A stretch of DNA of 64,000 bases from Nitrincola schmidtii (lineage in GTDB: Bacteria > Pseudomonadota > Gammaproteobacteria > Pseudomonadales > Balneatricaceae): contig NZ_WBOL01000012.1 of the NCBI RefSeq assembly GCF_008973715.1, forward strand, positions 51,174 to 115,173, written 5' to 3'. The notes under the pieces were generated by a model, which was not told the origin of the DNA, ran no database searches, and saw nothing but the letters and a program-made list of their open reading frames with translations. Below are positions 18,482 through 27,139 of the stretch, piece by piece. A program made the translations under genes and the position numbers. Within the stretch, counting starts at the first letter, position 1, and every line of letters begins with the position of its first letter.

Positions 18482-18675
18482 ACATAAAATTAAAAAAATT
18501 TCGTTAAACAGTTCTGCACCAAAATATGGCAGTTTTTTGCTGCTTATTTAGACACGAAATGCCGATGAAAATGAGGGTTAAAAAGATCAATTCAGGGGCT
18601 CTTTTTTAAGTGTCAAAATTTGAAAAATATGCTATTTAATTGCTACGTGAAAACTAGATAAGGCACCCCACTCAG

Positions 18676-19248
18676 ATGCTTAATGACTACGAAAAGCGAA
18701 TTGAAACGCTGCGGCCACGGTTATTGTCGTTTGCTCGGCTTCAACTACGTAACAGTGATGAAGCCGAGGATGTGGTACAGGAAGCGCTGATCGTAGCCTT
18801 GACAAAGCAAGAAGACTTTGATGGTCGCAGTCAGTTCGAGACCTGGGTGTTTGGTATTTTAAAATTTAAAATTTTAGATGTATTTCGATCAGAGAAGCGC
18901 CGTGCCTACTGGATATCCGATTCTGACGATAGCTGGCAGGACGAGCTGGATAAACAGTTTCGTGAAAACGAGCGTTGGCAGGATGATCATCGACCTCAAG
19001 ATTGGGGGGATCCTGAAGCGGTGCTGGCCAGCAGCCATTTTTGGCGAGTCTTCGATGCTTGCATGATCCATTTGCCTGATGTTCCCGCCCGTATATTTTC
19101 GTTGCGCGAATTGATGGAGGTGGATATTGAGGAGATTTGCTCTTTACTCAATATTACTGAAAATAACTGCTCGGTCATTCTTTACCGAGCCCGAATGAAG
19201 TTGCGCCAGTGTCTTGAAAAAGGCTGGGTAGCGGAAGGGAATAAGTGA
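18676..19248 (+). CDS. ECF RNA polymerase sigma factor
   Basis: 190-residue ECF sigma factor. Region 2 includes RLQLRNSDEAEDVVQEALIVAL and FETWVFGILKFKILDVFRSEKR (residues about 22-75). Region 4 includes DVPARIFSLRELMEVDIEEIC and a helix-turn-helix ending in ILYRARMKLRQCL (about 132-182). It overlaps the anti-sigma gene by four bases (ATGA) and is divergent from the bufferin operon across 265 bases. That position parallels Caulobacter SigF, which controls a bufferin operon. It is the best candidate to recognise the GTAAGA-N16-CGAC sites. I see no copy of that motif before its own start, so it is probably not autoregulated through it. Confidence 0.9.
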   Translation: MLNDYEKRIETLRPRLLSFARLQLRNSDEAEDVVQEALIVALTKQEDFDGRSQFETWVFGILKFKILDVFRSEKRRAYWISDSDDSWQDELDKQFRENERWQDDHRPQDWGDPEAVLASSHFWRVFDACMIHLPDVPARIFSLRELMEVDIEEICSLLNITENNCSVILYRARMKLRQCLEKGWVAEGNK

Positions 19249-19460
19249 TGTTGACCTGTCACCAAGCGACGCAATTGATGTCTTCTCGATTGGATCGTGA
19301 AATCTCTCTTAACAAAAAAATCAGTCTTAAATTTCATCTCATGATGTGCAAAAGTTGTCATCGTTGTGATCAACAACTGGAACTGATTCATCAGGCTGGA
19401 CAGCAGTGGTATGAACGCATGATTCGCGAGGGTCATATCAAGCCAGAAACAGATGAATAG
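19245..19460 (+). CDS. Small zinc-finger anti-sigma factor (zf-HC2)
   Basis: 71-residue soluble protein with the HX3CX2C zinc-binding signature of ZAS anti-sigma factors (HLMMCKSC, about residues 32-39) and an extra Cys at CHRC. It starts LTCHQATQLMSSRLDR, a typical zf-HC2 opening. There is no membrane segment, so sensing would be cytoplasmic, perhaps directly by zinc-site thiols reacting with oxidant, copper or trivalent arsenic (inference). The ATGA overlap with the sigma gene implies coupled translation. Confidence 0.87.
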   Translation: MMLTCHQATQLMSSRLDREISLNKKISLKFHLMMCKSCHRCDQQLELIHQAGQQWYERMIREGHIKPETDE

Positions 19461-19486
19461 GGCACAAAAGAATTGTTATCTACGTT

Positions 19487-19512
19487 GTAAGAAAACACCC
19501 ACTTCATTCGAC
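19487..19512 (+). promoter_or_regulatory. ECF-type promoter motif upstream of the symporter gene
   Basis: GTAAGA (19487-19492), 16 bases, CGAC (19509-19512), 33 bases before the symporter ATG. The site lies just after the anti-sigma stop codon, so the symporter and phosphoesterase genes can be transcribed apart from the sigma pair. Confidence 0.7.
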
Positions 19513-19544
19513 TTATCCTGTAAATATGAAAAGAGGATAGATCG

Positions 19545-20951
19545 ATGTTAGCTTCATCAATGCAAATGTATGTCATGGTCATCGCTTTGCTTGCGATTGC
19601 CGTCTTTACCTTAATCACGGCACCTGCAGTTAAAACAGCGGAGGGGTTTTTTAGCGGTTCAGACCAGGGCAAAATACCCAGTGTTTGGACTCTAACGCTT
19701 TCACAAGTCACGACTTGGATATTTGCTCGCTCACTATTAAATGCTGCGATCCTTGGCTACTTGTTCGGTATAGCGGGCACGCTCGCCTATGCGGTTTATT
19801 ACGGCTCATTTCTGACCGGCTGGCTTATCATTGATCGTCTTCGGTTTCATCACGGTGAAACCAGTATTCAAACATTTTTTGTGCGTCACTTTGGTCGCTT
19901 AGGCTCCTACGCATACAACCTGCTGGTCTCACTTCGGTTGCTCTCCGAAGTGTTTGCTAATCTACTGGTCGTAGGTATCGTGTTTGGCGCAGTGGGATCA
20001 GGTGCTTGGCAACTATCGATTCTATTGGTTGCAGGGTTAACCCTAGTGTATTCCATGCGAGGAGGGTTGAGTGCTTCTTTGAAAACCGATGTTCAGCAGA
20101 TGTTGATTTTATTGGTCATTTTGGCGGGCTTAATGGTGTTGCTGTTAACACATCAGGCATTTGAATGGCCCTCGATCTTAAGTAGTTCACCTGAGCTCAA
20201 TAATCCGGGTTGGATTTTGCTGATCGTTGCTCTTTTACAGGTCATCAGTTACCCACTGCATGACCCTGTGATGATGGATCGAGGCTTATTGGCGGATCGT
20301 CAAACAACACGCAAAAGCTTCATCCATGCCTTCTGGATATCCACGTTGTTTATCCTGTTGTTCGGTTTATTGGGTGTTTTCGCCGGTTTACATCGCATGG
20401 GTGAAGAGGAACTGATGGGTACCTTGCAGCGATTGTTTGGCACACCCGTCATGCTGTTAGTGGGTATGGCGCTGATTATTTCTGCGGCATCAACCATGGA
20501 TTCTACGTTATCCAGTGCCTCACGCTTGGCGGTGGTAGAAATGAAAATAGGGCAAGCGACACCTGCTACGGGTCGGTGGGCTATGTTGTTGTTTATGCTG
20601 GGAGGACTATTTCTAGTCTATGTGGGCACCGATGACCTTTTTGCTGCGGTAGCCGTCAGCGGAACGGCCTCGTTATTTTTAACACCGGTGATTATTTTCA
20701 ATATCTGGTTAAAACGCGATGTGGCACGCTGGAGTTTTGCGGTGAATTTCATCGTTGCGGTACTCGGATCAGTGCTCTATTTTCTGGAAACCTCGGGTTA
20801 CATGAGTCTGTTAGGTGATCTCACGGGTTTCACTCACAGCTATAGCAAGCTGTTGGTGATCACCCTGTTTATTTTGGCGGTGGGTGTGCTTAGTTTTGCA
20901 CTGGGGTTAAAGCCTAAACAGAGTGAGGTTAGCGATGAGCAATATGCGTGA
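19545..20951 (+). CDS. Sodium:solute symporter (SSS) family protein
   Basis: 468-residue inner-membrane transporter with about 13 hydrophobic segments. The SSS fold is suggested by the early segment TWIFARSLLNAAILGYLFGIAG, the VYSMRGGLSASLKTDVQQ block typical of the family, and ISAASTMDSTLSSASR near residue 310. Substrate is unknown. Its position under an ECF-type motif among arsenosugar-type genes suggests uptake or export of a pathway intermediate, which is inference. The metallophosphoesterase gene overlaps its 3' end. Confidence 0.88.
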   Translation: MLASSMQMYVMVIALLAIAVFTLITAPAVKTAEGFFSGSDQGKIPSVWTLTLSQVTTWIFARSLLNAAILGYLFGIAGTLAYAVYYGSFLTGWLIIDRLRFHHGETSIQTFFVRHFGRLGSYAYNLLVSLRLLSEVFANLLVVGIVFGAVGSGAWQLSILLVAGLTLVYSMRGGLSASLKTDVQQMLILLVILAGLMVLLLTHQAFEWPSILSSSPELNNPGWILLIVALLQVISYPLHDPVMMDRGLLADRQTTRKSFIHAFWISTLFILLFGLLGVFAGLHRMGEEELMGTLQRLFGTPVMLLVGMALIISAASTMDSTLSSASRLAVVEMKIGQATPATGRWAMLLFMLGGLFLVYVGTDDLFAAVAVSGTASLFLTPVIIFNIWLKRDVARWSFAVNFIVAVLGSVLYFLETSGYMSLLGDLTGFTHSYSKLLVITLFILAVGVLSFALGLKPKQSEVSDEQYA

Positions 20952-21846
20952 AGGGCGAAGTTGTCCGATCGATTACCGTTATTCTCCCCAGCAAATTGCT
21001 GCAACGAAAGCCTGTCTTTCTACCGAAGTGCTATATGTGGCAGGCGGTCTTTATGGCAACCCTTATGCTCTTGAATGTTTAGAGTCGATGGTTGCGGAAG
21101 AGGCGGATGCGCAATTAATCTTCAATGGCGATTTTCACTGGTTTGATGCCGAGACTGAGTTGTTTCGATGCATCAATGATCGAGTGGCTAAGTATCAAGC
21201 GATTAGCGGAAATGTTGAGAAAGAGCTCTGTCGACTAGACTCTGTGAATGTCGGTTGTGGTTGTGCCTATCCGGAAAGGGTTGAGCAAGCCCTTGTCGAT
21301 CGATCAAATCAAATTCATCGACGGTTACAGTCGTGTCTTCCCAAGGATGAGTTACTGTTAGACTGGCTAAGAAATTTACCCAGTTTTGTTGTTGCTGAGG
21401 TCGCCGGAAGACGAGTGGCAGTCGTGCATGGTGATGCAACATCCTTGGCAGGATGGGGCTTTGATGCAGAAGGCATCGATCTGCCGGAACAACAAGCACT
21501 CATTCAAGGCTGGTTAACTGAGGCTGAAGTCGATGCGTTTGCGTCTTCTCATACTTGCCAAGCGGTCTGTCGTCAATTTCCGTCAGGTGTGGTGATTAAC
21601 AACGGTGCAGCCGGAATGCCAAATTTTAATGATGGCTGTTATGGAATCGTTACACGAATTGCCCAAACGGCGGGGCATCGTAAACCGCTATATTCGACGA
21701 CCTATCAGGGGTTGGTGTATGAAGCCTTACCGCTATTCTACGATCAGGATGCTTGGACAACACTGTTTCTCTCCTTGTGGCCAGCAGGTTCTGATGCCTG
21801 GATCTCCTATTGGGAAAGAATTGCACAGGGAAGTAAAAAACCTTAG
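20935..21846 (+). CDS. Metallophosphoesterase-like protein with degenerate first motif
   Basis: 303-residue calcineurin-like phosphoesterase relative. Recognisable metal motifs are FNGDFHWFD (about residues 62-70), GNVE (about 91-94), VVHGDA (about 162-167) and SSHTC (about 202-206). The first motif, normally GDxHGN, reads GGLYGN, so the usual Asp and His are absent; catalysis may be altered or use a single metal. The start at ATG 20935 is favoured by TGAGG six bases upstream, although the frame is open to a GTG at 20923. It overlaps the symporter gene by 17 bases and is co-transcribed. It may dephosphorylate a sugar intermediate (inference). Confidence 0.78.
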   Translation: MSNMREGRSCPIDYRYSPQQIAATKACLSTEVLYVAGGLYGNPYALECLESMVAEEADAQLIFNGDFHWFDAETELFRCINDRVAKYQAISGNVEKELCRLDSVNVGCGCAYPERVEQALVDRSNQIHRRLQSCLPKDELLLDWLRNLPSFVVAEVAGRRVAVVHGDATSLAGWGFDAEGIDLPEQQALIQGWLTEAEVDAFASSHTCQAVCRQFPSGVVINNGAAGMPNFNDGCYGIVTRIAQTAGHRKPLYSTTYQGLVYEALPLFYDQDAWTTLFLSLWPAGSDAWISYWERIAQGSKKP

Positions 21847-21878
21847 ATGATTTGATCAGCGTTTAAGTCATAGAGAGT

Positions 21879-21904
21879 GTAAGAAACACCGTGATGGATA
21901 CGAC
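21879..21904 (+). promoter_or_regulatory. ECF-type promoter motif upstream of the TVP38/oxidoreductase gene
   Basis: GTAAGA (21879-21884), 16 bases, CGAC (21901-21904), 35 bases before the ATG at 21940. The spacing is identical to the arsS and symporter sites. Confidence 0.7.
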
Positions 21905-21939
21905 TAAGTTAAAACAGAATATTACTTAAGGTGTGAGCA

Positions 21940-24099
21940 ATGAATAAGAAAGTCGTATTACTGGCTGGATTAGTTTTAGCGGTGTTGGTGGTTTGGCAGC
22001 TGGGTTGGTTAGATGCGTTAACCTTTGATAACCTGAAACAGCAGCAGGCTAACCTGATGGCGATGAGAGACGCTCAACCCCTAATGGTGAGTGTTGTTTA
22101 CCTATTGATTTATGTCGGTGTGACTGCGCTGTCCCTTCCAGGGGCTGCGATTATGACACTCGCCGGTGGAGCCATCTTTGGCTTAGGATGGGGACTGTTA
22201 TTGGTATCCTTTGCCTCGACGCTGGGTGCAACGCTGGCGATGCTGGTGTCGCGTTTTTTTCTACGCGATTGGGTCAAACAGCGATTTAGCCATAGCATGA
22301 AAAAGCTGGATGACGGTGTTGAACGGGAAGGTGCCTTTTATCTGTTTGCACTTCGTCTGGTTCCGGCATTTCCTTTCTTTGTGATCAATCTGGCGATGGG
22401 TCTGACACGGATGAAAATCTGGACCTTTTGGTGGGTGAGTCAGGTGGGAATGCTGGTCGGTACGGCGGTCTATGTCAATGCCGGCACTCAGCTTGCACAA
22501 CTTCAGTCACCGAGTGATATTTTATCCATTCAACTGTTGGGCGCCTTCGCGCTGTTGGGTGTATTCCCGTTGCTGGCCCGCAAAGCACTGGAGATCTATA
22601 AAAGTCGTCAAGCGTTACGTCAGTGGAAAAAACCGGCGCACTTCGATACCAATTTAGTGGTGATCGGTGCTGGCAGTGGTGGTTTGGTCTCGGCTTACAT
22701 TGCCGCGGCCGTGAAAGCCAAGGTGGTACTGGTTGAAAAGCACCAAATGGGTGGTGACTGTCTGAATACGGGCTGTGTGCCCTCAAAAGCCCTGATTCGT
22801 TCAGCGAAACTGGCGCATGAAATGCGTCACGCTGATCACTATGGTTTGAAAAGCCAACAACCGGAGATCGATTTTGCTGCCGTGATGGATCGTATTCATG
22901 CGGTGATCGCTGAGATCGAACCTCATGATTCGCTAGAGCGTTTTACCGGATTAGGTGTCGATGTGCGCCAAGGTAGCGCGAAACTCATCTCGCCTTGGGA
23001 AGTAGAGATTACCTTGAATACTGGCGAAATACAGCGTGTCACTACCCGCAGCATTATTCTGGCAACGGGAGCAGAGCCCTTCGTACCTGACCTTCCGGGG
23101 TTAGACAAAGTAGACTATCTCACGTCTGATAACCTGTGGCAGTTACGCGACCTGCCTAAACGCTTGTTAGTGCTGGGTGGCGGGCCTATCGGTTGTGAAT
23201 TAACGCAAGCGTTTCAACGTTTGGGATCTCAGGTGACGCAAGTGGAACGCGGTGAACGCTTGATGGCACGTGAAGATAAAGACGCCAGTCAGTTGGTGAT
23301 GCAGCATTTTCGTCAAGAAGGGGTGGATCTTCGTTTGCAGCATCAAGCGTTACGGTTTGAAGTCGCTGGCGATAAAAAATACCTGATTGCCCAGAAAGTG
23401 ACTGGAGAAGAAGTCTCTATTGAGTTTGATCGTGTTGTCATTGCCGTAGGCCGAAAACCTAGACTCAGGGGTTATGGTCTTGAAGAGTTGGGACTGTTAC
23501 CTGAAGAGGCTAAAACGCTCGATACCCTCAATACTAACAACTATTTGCAGACACTTTACCCCAATATTTTTGCCTGTGGTGACTTAATAGGTCCCTATCA
23601 GTTTACCCATGCTGCTTCGCATCAGGCCTGGCATGCCACAGTCAATGCGTTGTTTGGTGATTTTAAAAAGTTTGCGGTGGATTATCGTTTTCTTCCTTGG
23701 GCGACGTTCACCGATCCTGAAGTGGCCCGAGTCGGTTTAAATGAACAAGAGGCTAAAGAGCAGGGCATCGATTATGAAGTCACCACCTATGGTATCGATG
23801 ATCTTGATCGTGCCATCGCCGATGGCCAGGCCTATGGTTTTGTCAAAGTCTTAACACAGCAAGGTAAAGATAAAATCCTAGGTGTGACGTTAGTGGGTCC
23901 TCACTCTGGTGATTTGATTGCCGAGTTTGTACTCGCCATGAAACATGGACTGGGAATGAATAAATTGCTGGGGACGATTCATATTTATCCAACCATGACC
24001 GAAGCGAACAAATTTGCGGCAGGCAATTGGAAAAAAGCCCATGCACCCGAGACGGTGTTAGGTTGGCTGCAAAAATTTCATCAGTGGCGGCTTAAGTAA
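21940..24099 (+). CDS. Fusion of a TVP38/TMEM64 (DedA-like) membrane domain and a flavin disulfide reductase
   Basis: 719-residue two-part protein. Residues about 1-225 are a TVP38/TMEM64 membrane domain (GAAIMTLAGGAIFGLGWG; FALRLVPAFPFFVINLAMG). Residues about 235-719 are a pyridine nucleotide-disulfide oxidoreductase like mercuric reductase: FAD fold VVIGAGSGGLVSA, redox pair Cys274/Cys279 in GGDCLNTGCVPSKAL, NAD(P) fold LLVLGGGPIGCELTQAF, FACGDLIGPYQFTH, and a C-terminal dimer domain with HIYPTMTEANK. It lacks an N-terminal HMA domain and a C-terminal Cys pair, so mercury reduction is not implied. It likely reduces a small thiol, selenium, sulfur or arsenical substrate at the membrane. The same fusion accompanies arsS in other bacteria by my recollection. 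Confidence 0.88.
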   Translation: MNKKVVLLAGLVLAVLVVWQLGWLDALTFDNLKQQQANLMAMRDAQPLMVSVVYLLIYVGVTALSLPGAAIMTLAGGAIFGLGWGLLLVSFASTLGATLAMLVSRFFLRDWVKQRFSHSMKKLDDGVEREGAFYLFALRLVPAFPFFVINLAMGLTRMKIWTFWWVSQVGMLVGTAVYVNAGTQLAQLQSPSDILSIQLLGAFALLGVFPLLARKALEIYKSRQALRQWKKPAHFDTNLVVIGAGSGGLVSAYIAAAVKAKVVLVEKHQMGGDCLNTGCVPSKALIRSAKLAHEMRHADHYGLKSQQPEIDFAAVMDRIHAVIAEIEPHDSLERFTGLGVDVRQGSAKLISPWEVEITLNTGEIQRVTTRSIILATGAEPFVPDLPGLDKVDYLTSDNLWQLRDLPKRLLVLGGGPIGCELTQAFQRLGSQVTQVERGERLMAREDKDASQLVMQHFRQEGVDLRLQHQALRFEVAGDKKYLIAQKVTGEEVSIEFDRVVIAVGRKPRLRGYGLEELGLLPEEAKTLDTLNTNNYLQTLYPNIFACGDLIGPYQFTHAASHQAWHATVNALFGDFKKFAVDYRFLPWATFTDPEVARVGLNEQEAKEQGIDYEVTTYGIDDLDRAIADGQAYGFVKVLTQQGKDKILGVTLVGPHSGDLIAEFVLAMKHGLGMNKLLGTIHIYPTMTEANKFAAGNWKKAHAPETVLGWLQKFHQWRLK

Positions 24100-24116
24100 G
24101 CTAAGGGGTAAAGAAG

Positions 24117-26396
24117 ATGAATGGTAGGGAAAAATATTTCCAGTGTCGTTTATGTTGGTGGGTGGCAAGTGCCGTATTTGCTGCCATTCTCTTTATCGAG
24201 GCTGTCATTCTATTACCTTCTTATTTCAATTATGAACGAGACCGCTTAAAAGCATTACAAGAGGCAAGTTATCAAGCTTTAATGGCGCTTCCTTCTTTAC
24301 AGCAAGCCGAGCTAGACCGTTTAAGTCAAACCACTCTAGTGAGAGGGCTTAGACTTCAAAATGTAGATGGAAGTGTTATCCGAGAAGCAGGTGAAACCTT
24401 TCAGACACTACCTACTATCGGCGATAAATTGAAGCGTATTGAGCAAGGTACCAGAACAGAAATCGCCTTTGACTTAGATAAACCACAGCCAATGCAAGTG
24501 CACGTTAGAATAAACAGTGAGCAGGTTGCGGGAGAGTTAGTTGCATTTGTGTGGCGTATCATCGGGTTGATCATTTTGATTGCCACAGTCGTTACGGTAA
24601 CGACACTAATAGTCTTGCAATATTTAGTGTTGGGGCCTGTGTTATTACTGCGCAGTCGGATGCAAAAAGCATCAGAAGATCAGCGACATTATAAAAACTA
24701 TTTAGGAACATTAAAGCGCAGTGACGAGTTAGGAGAGTTGTCCCTAGAGTTCGACCGCTTGCTTGAAGTAAACGCGGGGCGTTTAGCGTCACTCGCACGT
24801 TTTCCAGATGAAAATAACCAACCAGTGCTTCGAGTTAATCAAGAGGGTCAGTTACTCTATGCTAATAAAGCGAGTGACTTATTGTTAAAGGATTGGGGTA
24901 TAGAAATAGGTGATGATATACCTCAACGTTGGCAAGAATTACTGTTAAGCGTTCTTAAGGCGGCAACCGCCAGTACCGTAGAACATCAAATAAACAATCA
25001 GTGGTTGTCTATACGTTTAGTTCCGTTTCCTGAAGCGGGCTATATCAATTTGTATGCTGCGGATATCTCTGAACGAAAAGAATACGAAGAAAGCTTAAGG
25101 CACCAGCGAAATCATGATCAATTGACTGGGTTGCCTAATTTAGCCGTATTTCAGGACCGTTTATGTCAGGCATTGACGGCTAACGCTGTTCATAAACAGC
25201 CACTGGCTGTTTTGATGATGGGCTTAAAAGGATTTTCCTTAATTAATGGTGTTGCTGGTCATGAGGCAGGAGACCATGTATTGCGAGAAGTCGCATCTCG
25301 ATTAGAGAAAATACTGCCACCTAACATCACTCTTGCACGCGTAGGGGGGGATATCTTTGGTGTCTTGATCCCTCAATACACTAATCTCAATGAAGTGGCA
25401 GCGTTTGCTGAGCGTCTCGTTTCAGCAATCCTCCCAGAGTTTCAATGGCAAGACCATGCATTGAGCTGCAAGTCTAGAATTGGCGTGGCGATATACCCTG
25501 AAGATGGCCAAGATTATTCAAGTTTGATTGCCCGAGCTGATTTAGCCATGACGAGTGCTGGCGCTGAAAATGGGCGTTATGTACATTTCTTCGTGTCAGG
25601 ACTCAATGAAAAATTACAGCGTCATCAGCAGCGTTTGGTGGATTTGACGCAAGCACTCCAACGTGGCGAAATTGAAGCCTGGTATCAACCACAGGTCGAC
25701 GGTTTGACCGGGCGGATCACAGGGGCGGAAGCCTTGGTTAGGTGGCGTCATCCGAAAGATGGCTTGATCTCTCCAATGGAGTTCATTCCTTTAGCGGAAG
25801 AAAGTGGATTGATTTTACCTTTGGGGCAACAAGTATTGGAACAGGCCTGTCATCAGGCGGCCCAGTGGAGAAACAGCACAGGCTTTGAAGATTTTTCTAT
25901 CGCTGTGAATTTATCGGCTCGCCAATTAAATGATCCAGACTTAGTCAGTAAAGTGGACAGCGTTCTGCGACTGACAGGTTTAACACCAGCCGCTTTGGAG
26001 TTGGAAATCACCGAAAGTGCTGTGATGGATAATACAGAACAAGCGATTGCGGTGTTAGAGCGGCTGTCTCAGTTGGGTGTGCGTTTGTCAGTAGATGATT
26101 TCGGTACAGGGTATTCTTCGTTGTCCTATCTGAAACGGTTACCCGTCAATAAGATTAAAATTGACCGTGCGTTTGTCAAAGATCTTCCTGAAGATCTGAA
26201 AGATAAAGCACTTTGCCAAGCTGTCGTTGCGATGGGCCAAGCGTTGGGGCTTAAGGTGCTTGCAGAGGGTGTGGAAACACAAGCACAAGCCGAACTGCTT
26301 ATGCAGCTCGGATGTACTGCTTTTCAAGGCTACTTTTATGGTCGTCCCGTCATTGCATCGGAGTTATCCGGATCATTAGTTGGACAGCCTGAATGA
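24117..26396 (+). CDS. Membrane c-di-GMP phosphodiesterase with degenerate GGDEF
   Basis: 759 residues: a membrane helix near 16-38, an extracytoplasmic segment of about 100 residues, a second helix near 140-165, a HAMP/PAS-like region (about 165-320), GGDEF (about 325-490) and EAL (about 500-755). The GGDEF signature is GGDIF, so cyclase activity is unlikely. EAL residues look complete: EALVRW, NLSARQ, ELEITES, DDFGTG, KIKIDR, EGVE and FQGYFYGRP. It begins 17 bases after the TVP38 fusion and is probably in the same ECF-dependent transcript. Its last 61 bases overlap the convergent DUF3047 gene. Confidence 0.88.
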   Translation: MNGREKYFQCRLCWWVASAVFAAILFIEAVILLPSYFNYERDRLKALQEASYQALMALPSLQQAELDRLSQTTLVRGLRLQNVDGSVIREAGETFQTLPTIGDKLKRIEQGTRTEIAFDLDKPQPMQVHVRINSEQVAGELVAFVWRIIGLIILIATVVTVTTLIVLQYLVLGPVLLLRSRMQKASEDQRHYKNYLGTLKRSDELGELSLEFDRLLEVNAGRLASLARFPDENNQPVLRVNQEGQLLYANKASDLLLKDWGIEIGDDIPQRWQELLLSVLKAATASTVEHQINNQWLSIRLVPFPEAGYINLYAADISERKEYEESLRHQRNHDQLTGLPNLAVFQDRLCQALTANAVHKQPLAVLMMGLKGFSLINGVAGHEAGDHVLREVASRLEKILPPNITLARVGGDIFGVLIPQYTNLNEVAAFAERLVSAILPEFQWQDHALSCKSRIGVAIYPEDGQDYSSLIARADLAMTSAGAENGRYVHFFVSGLNEKLQRHQQRLVDLTQALQRGEIEAWYQPQVDGLTGRITGAEALVRWRHPKDGLISPMEFIPLAEESGLILPLGQQVLEQACHQAAQWRNSTGFEDFSIAVNLSARQLNDPDLVSKVDSVLRLTGLTPAALELEITESAVMDNTEQAIAVLERLSQLGVRLSVDDFGTGYSSLSYLKRLPVNKIKIDRAFVKDLPEDLKDKALCQAVVAMGQALGLKVLAEGVETQAQAELLMQLGCTAFQGYFYGRPVIASELSGSLVGQPE

Positions 26397-27055
26397 TCTG
26401 CTGTGGCGGACAAGATTAGATCAGAATACCACGCCTTGGCTTCACCACCGGCGTTATCGCTGTCGCTCATCAAGGCTAAGGCGATAACACGTGGATTCGG
26501 GTTGTCAAAATAGCGTTGGAAATCCTGTGCTAGGTTGCGACTTTCTGCAATCCATTGGTTTTTCAGTAGATCTCCAGATTGTAACGCGACCAAATGCGCT
26601 CGTTGAGTAAATGCATTGGGCCAATCTGTGCCTTGAGCTTGTTCGCTGGCCCACACATAGTTGAGTGCTTGGACCTGCCAAGGTAGTCGTCCCGTTTTGG
26701 CTACCGCATAAACACGTGCGGGATAGTCATCGCCTGCTTTGGTGGTTTCGTCAACACCCGAAAAGGTATTACTGATTCGCCAACACCAATGTAAAAAGGG
26801 TGTTTCTTGTAAATTGACCTCACCTTCCCAGCCAATGCCGGATGCAGATAGGTTAGTACGAGCAAAAAGTACCTCTTGGTCGCCTGCACTGACGATACGA
26901 TAGAGCGTTTGACCGCTAAATCGCTCCGTTTTCCAGCCTTCAAGGCCTGATACGGAAAAGGCGGGCGGAACTGCCGTTAAGGGTTCAGCGGCAAAGACTG
27001 TGGATGAAATAAAATGGCTTGTAAGAAAACATAGGGTTAAACGACTAAACTTCAT
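26336..27055 (-). CDS. DUF3047 periplasmic protein of arsenosugar-type loci
   Basis: 239-residue protein with a signal peptide (residues 1-22, ending VFAA) followed by one DUF3047 domain: [12 protein letters not shown] near residue 90, [11 protein letters not shown] near 108, LNYVWAS near 127, and a closing [11 protein letters not shown]. The fold is probably a beta-sandwich; no activity is known to me. DUF3047 genes recur beside arsS and the two arsenosugar-type glycosyltransferases, as here. It has a weaker ECF-type motif upstream and overlaps the convergent EAL gene by 61 bases. Confidence 0.84.
   Translation of the reverse strand: MKFSRLTLCFLTSHFISSTVFAAEPLTAVPPAFSVSGLEGWKTERFSGQTLYRIVSAGDQEVLFARTNLSASGIGWEGEVNLQETPFLHWCWRISNTFSGVDETTKAGDDYPARVYAVAKTGRLPWQVQALNYVWASEQAQGTDWPNAFTQRAHLVALQSGDLLKNQWIAESRNLAQDFQRYFDNPNPRVIALALMSDSDNAGGEAKAWYSDLILSATADHSGCPTNDPDNSDAMTGRP
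27021..27045 (+). promoter_or_regulatory. ECF-type promoter motif upstream of the two glycosyltransferase genes
   Basis: GTAAGA (27021-27026), 15 bases, CGAC (27042-27045), about 95 bases before the GTG at 27140. It lies inside the first codons of the opposite-strand DUF3047 gene, so its sequence is also constrained by that signal peptide. Confidence 0.6.
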
Positions 27056-27089
27056 AAATGCCTCCGAGGCTTTTATTTATATAGCGTTT

Positions 27090-27115
27090 AGTGTCATCAG
27101 TCAGCAGATTCTTAC
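27090..27115 (-). promoter_or_regulatory. Weaker ECF-type motif upstream of the DUF3047 gene
   Basis: On the minus strand GTAAGA (27115-27110), 16 bases, then CACT (27093-27090) instead of CGAC. The -35 keeps the extended TGTAAGAA. It faces the glycosyltransferase motif, so the two transcripts would overlap by about 30 bases at their 5' ends. Confidence 0.45.
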
Positions 27116-27139
27116 ACAATCAGTGAAAAGGTAAATTCA

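Noticed and set aside
18482..18675. A GTAAGA-N16-CGAC site before the sigma gene
   Set aside because: None found on the + strand, so autoregulation through this motif is not claimed.
21940..24099. Mercuric reductase (merA)
   Set aside because: There is no N-terminal HMA domain and no C-terminal vicinal Cys pair, and no mer genes are nearby; only the shared disulfide-reductase fold is supported.
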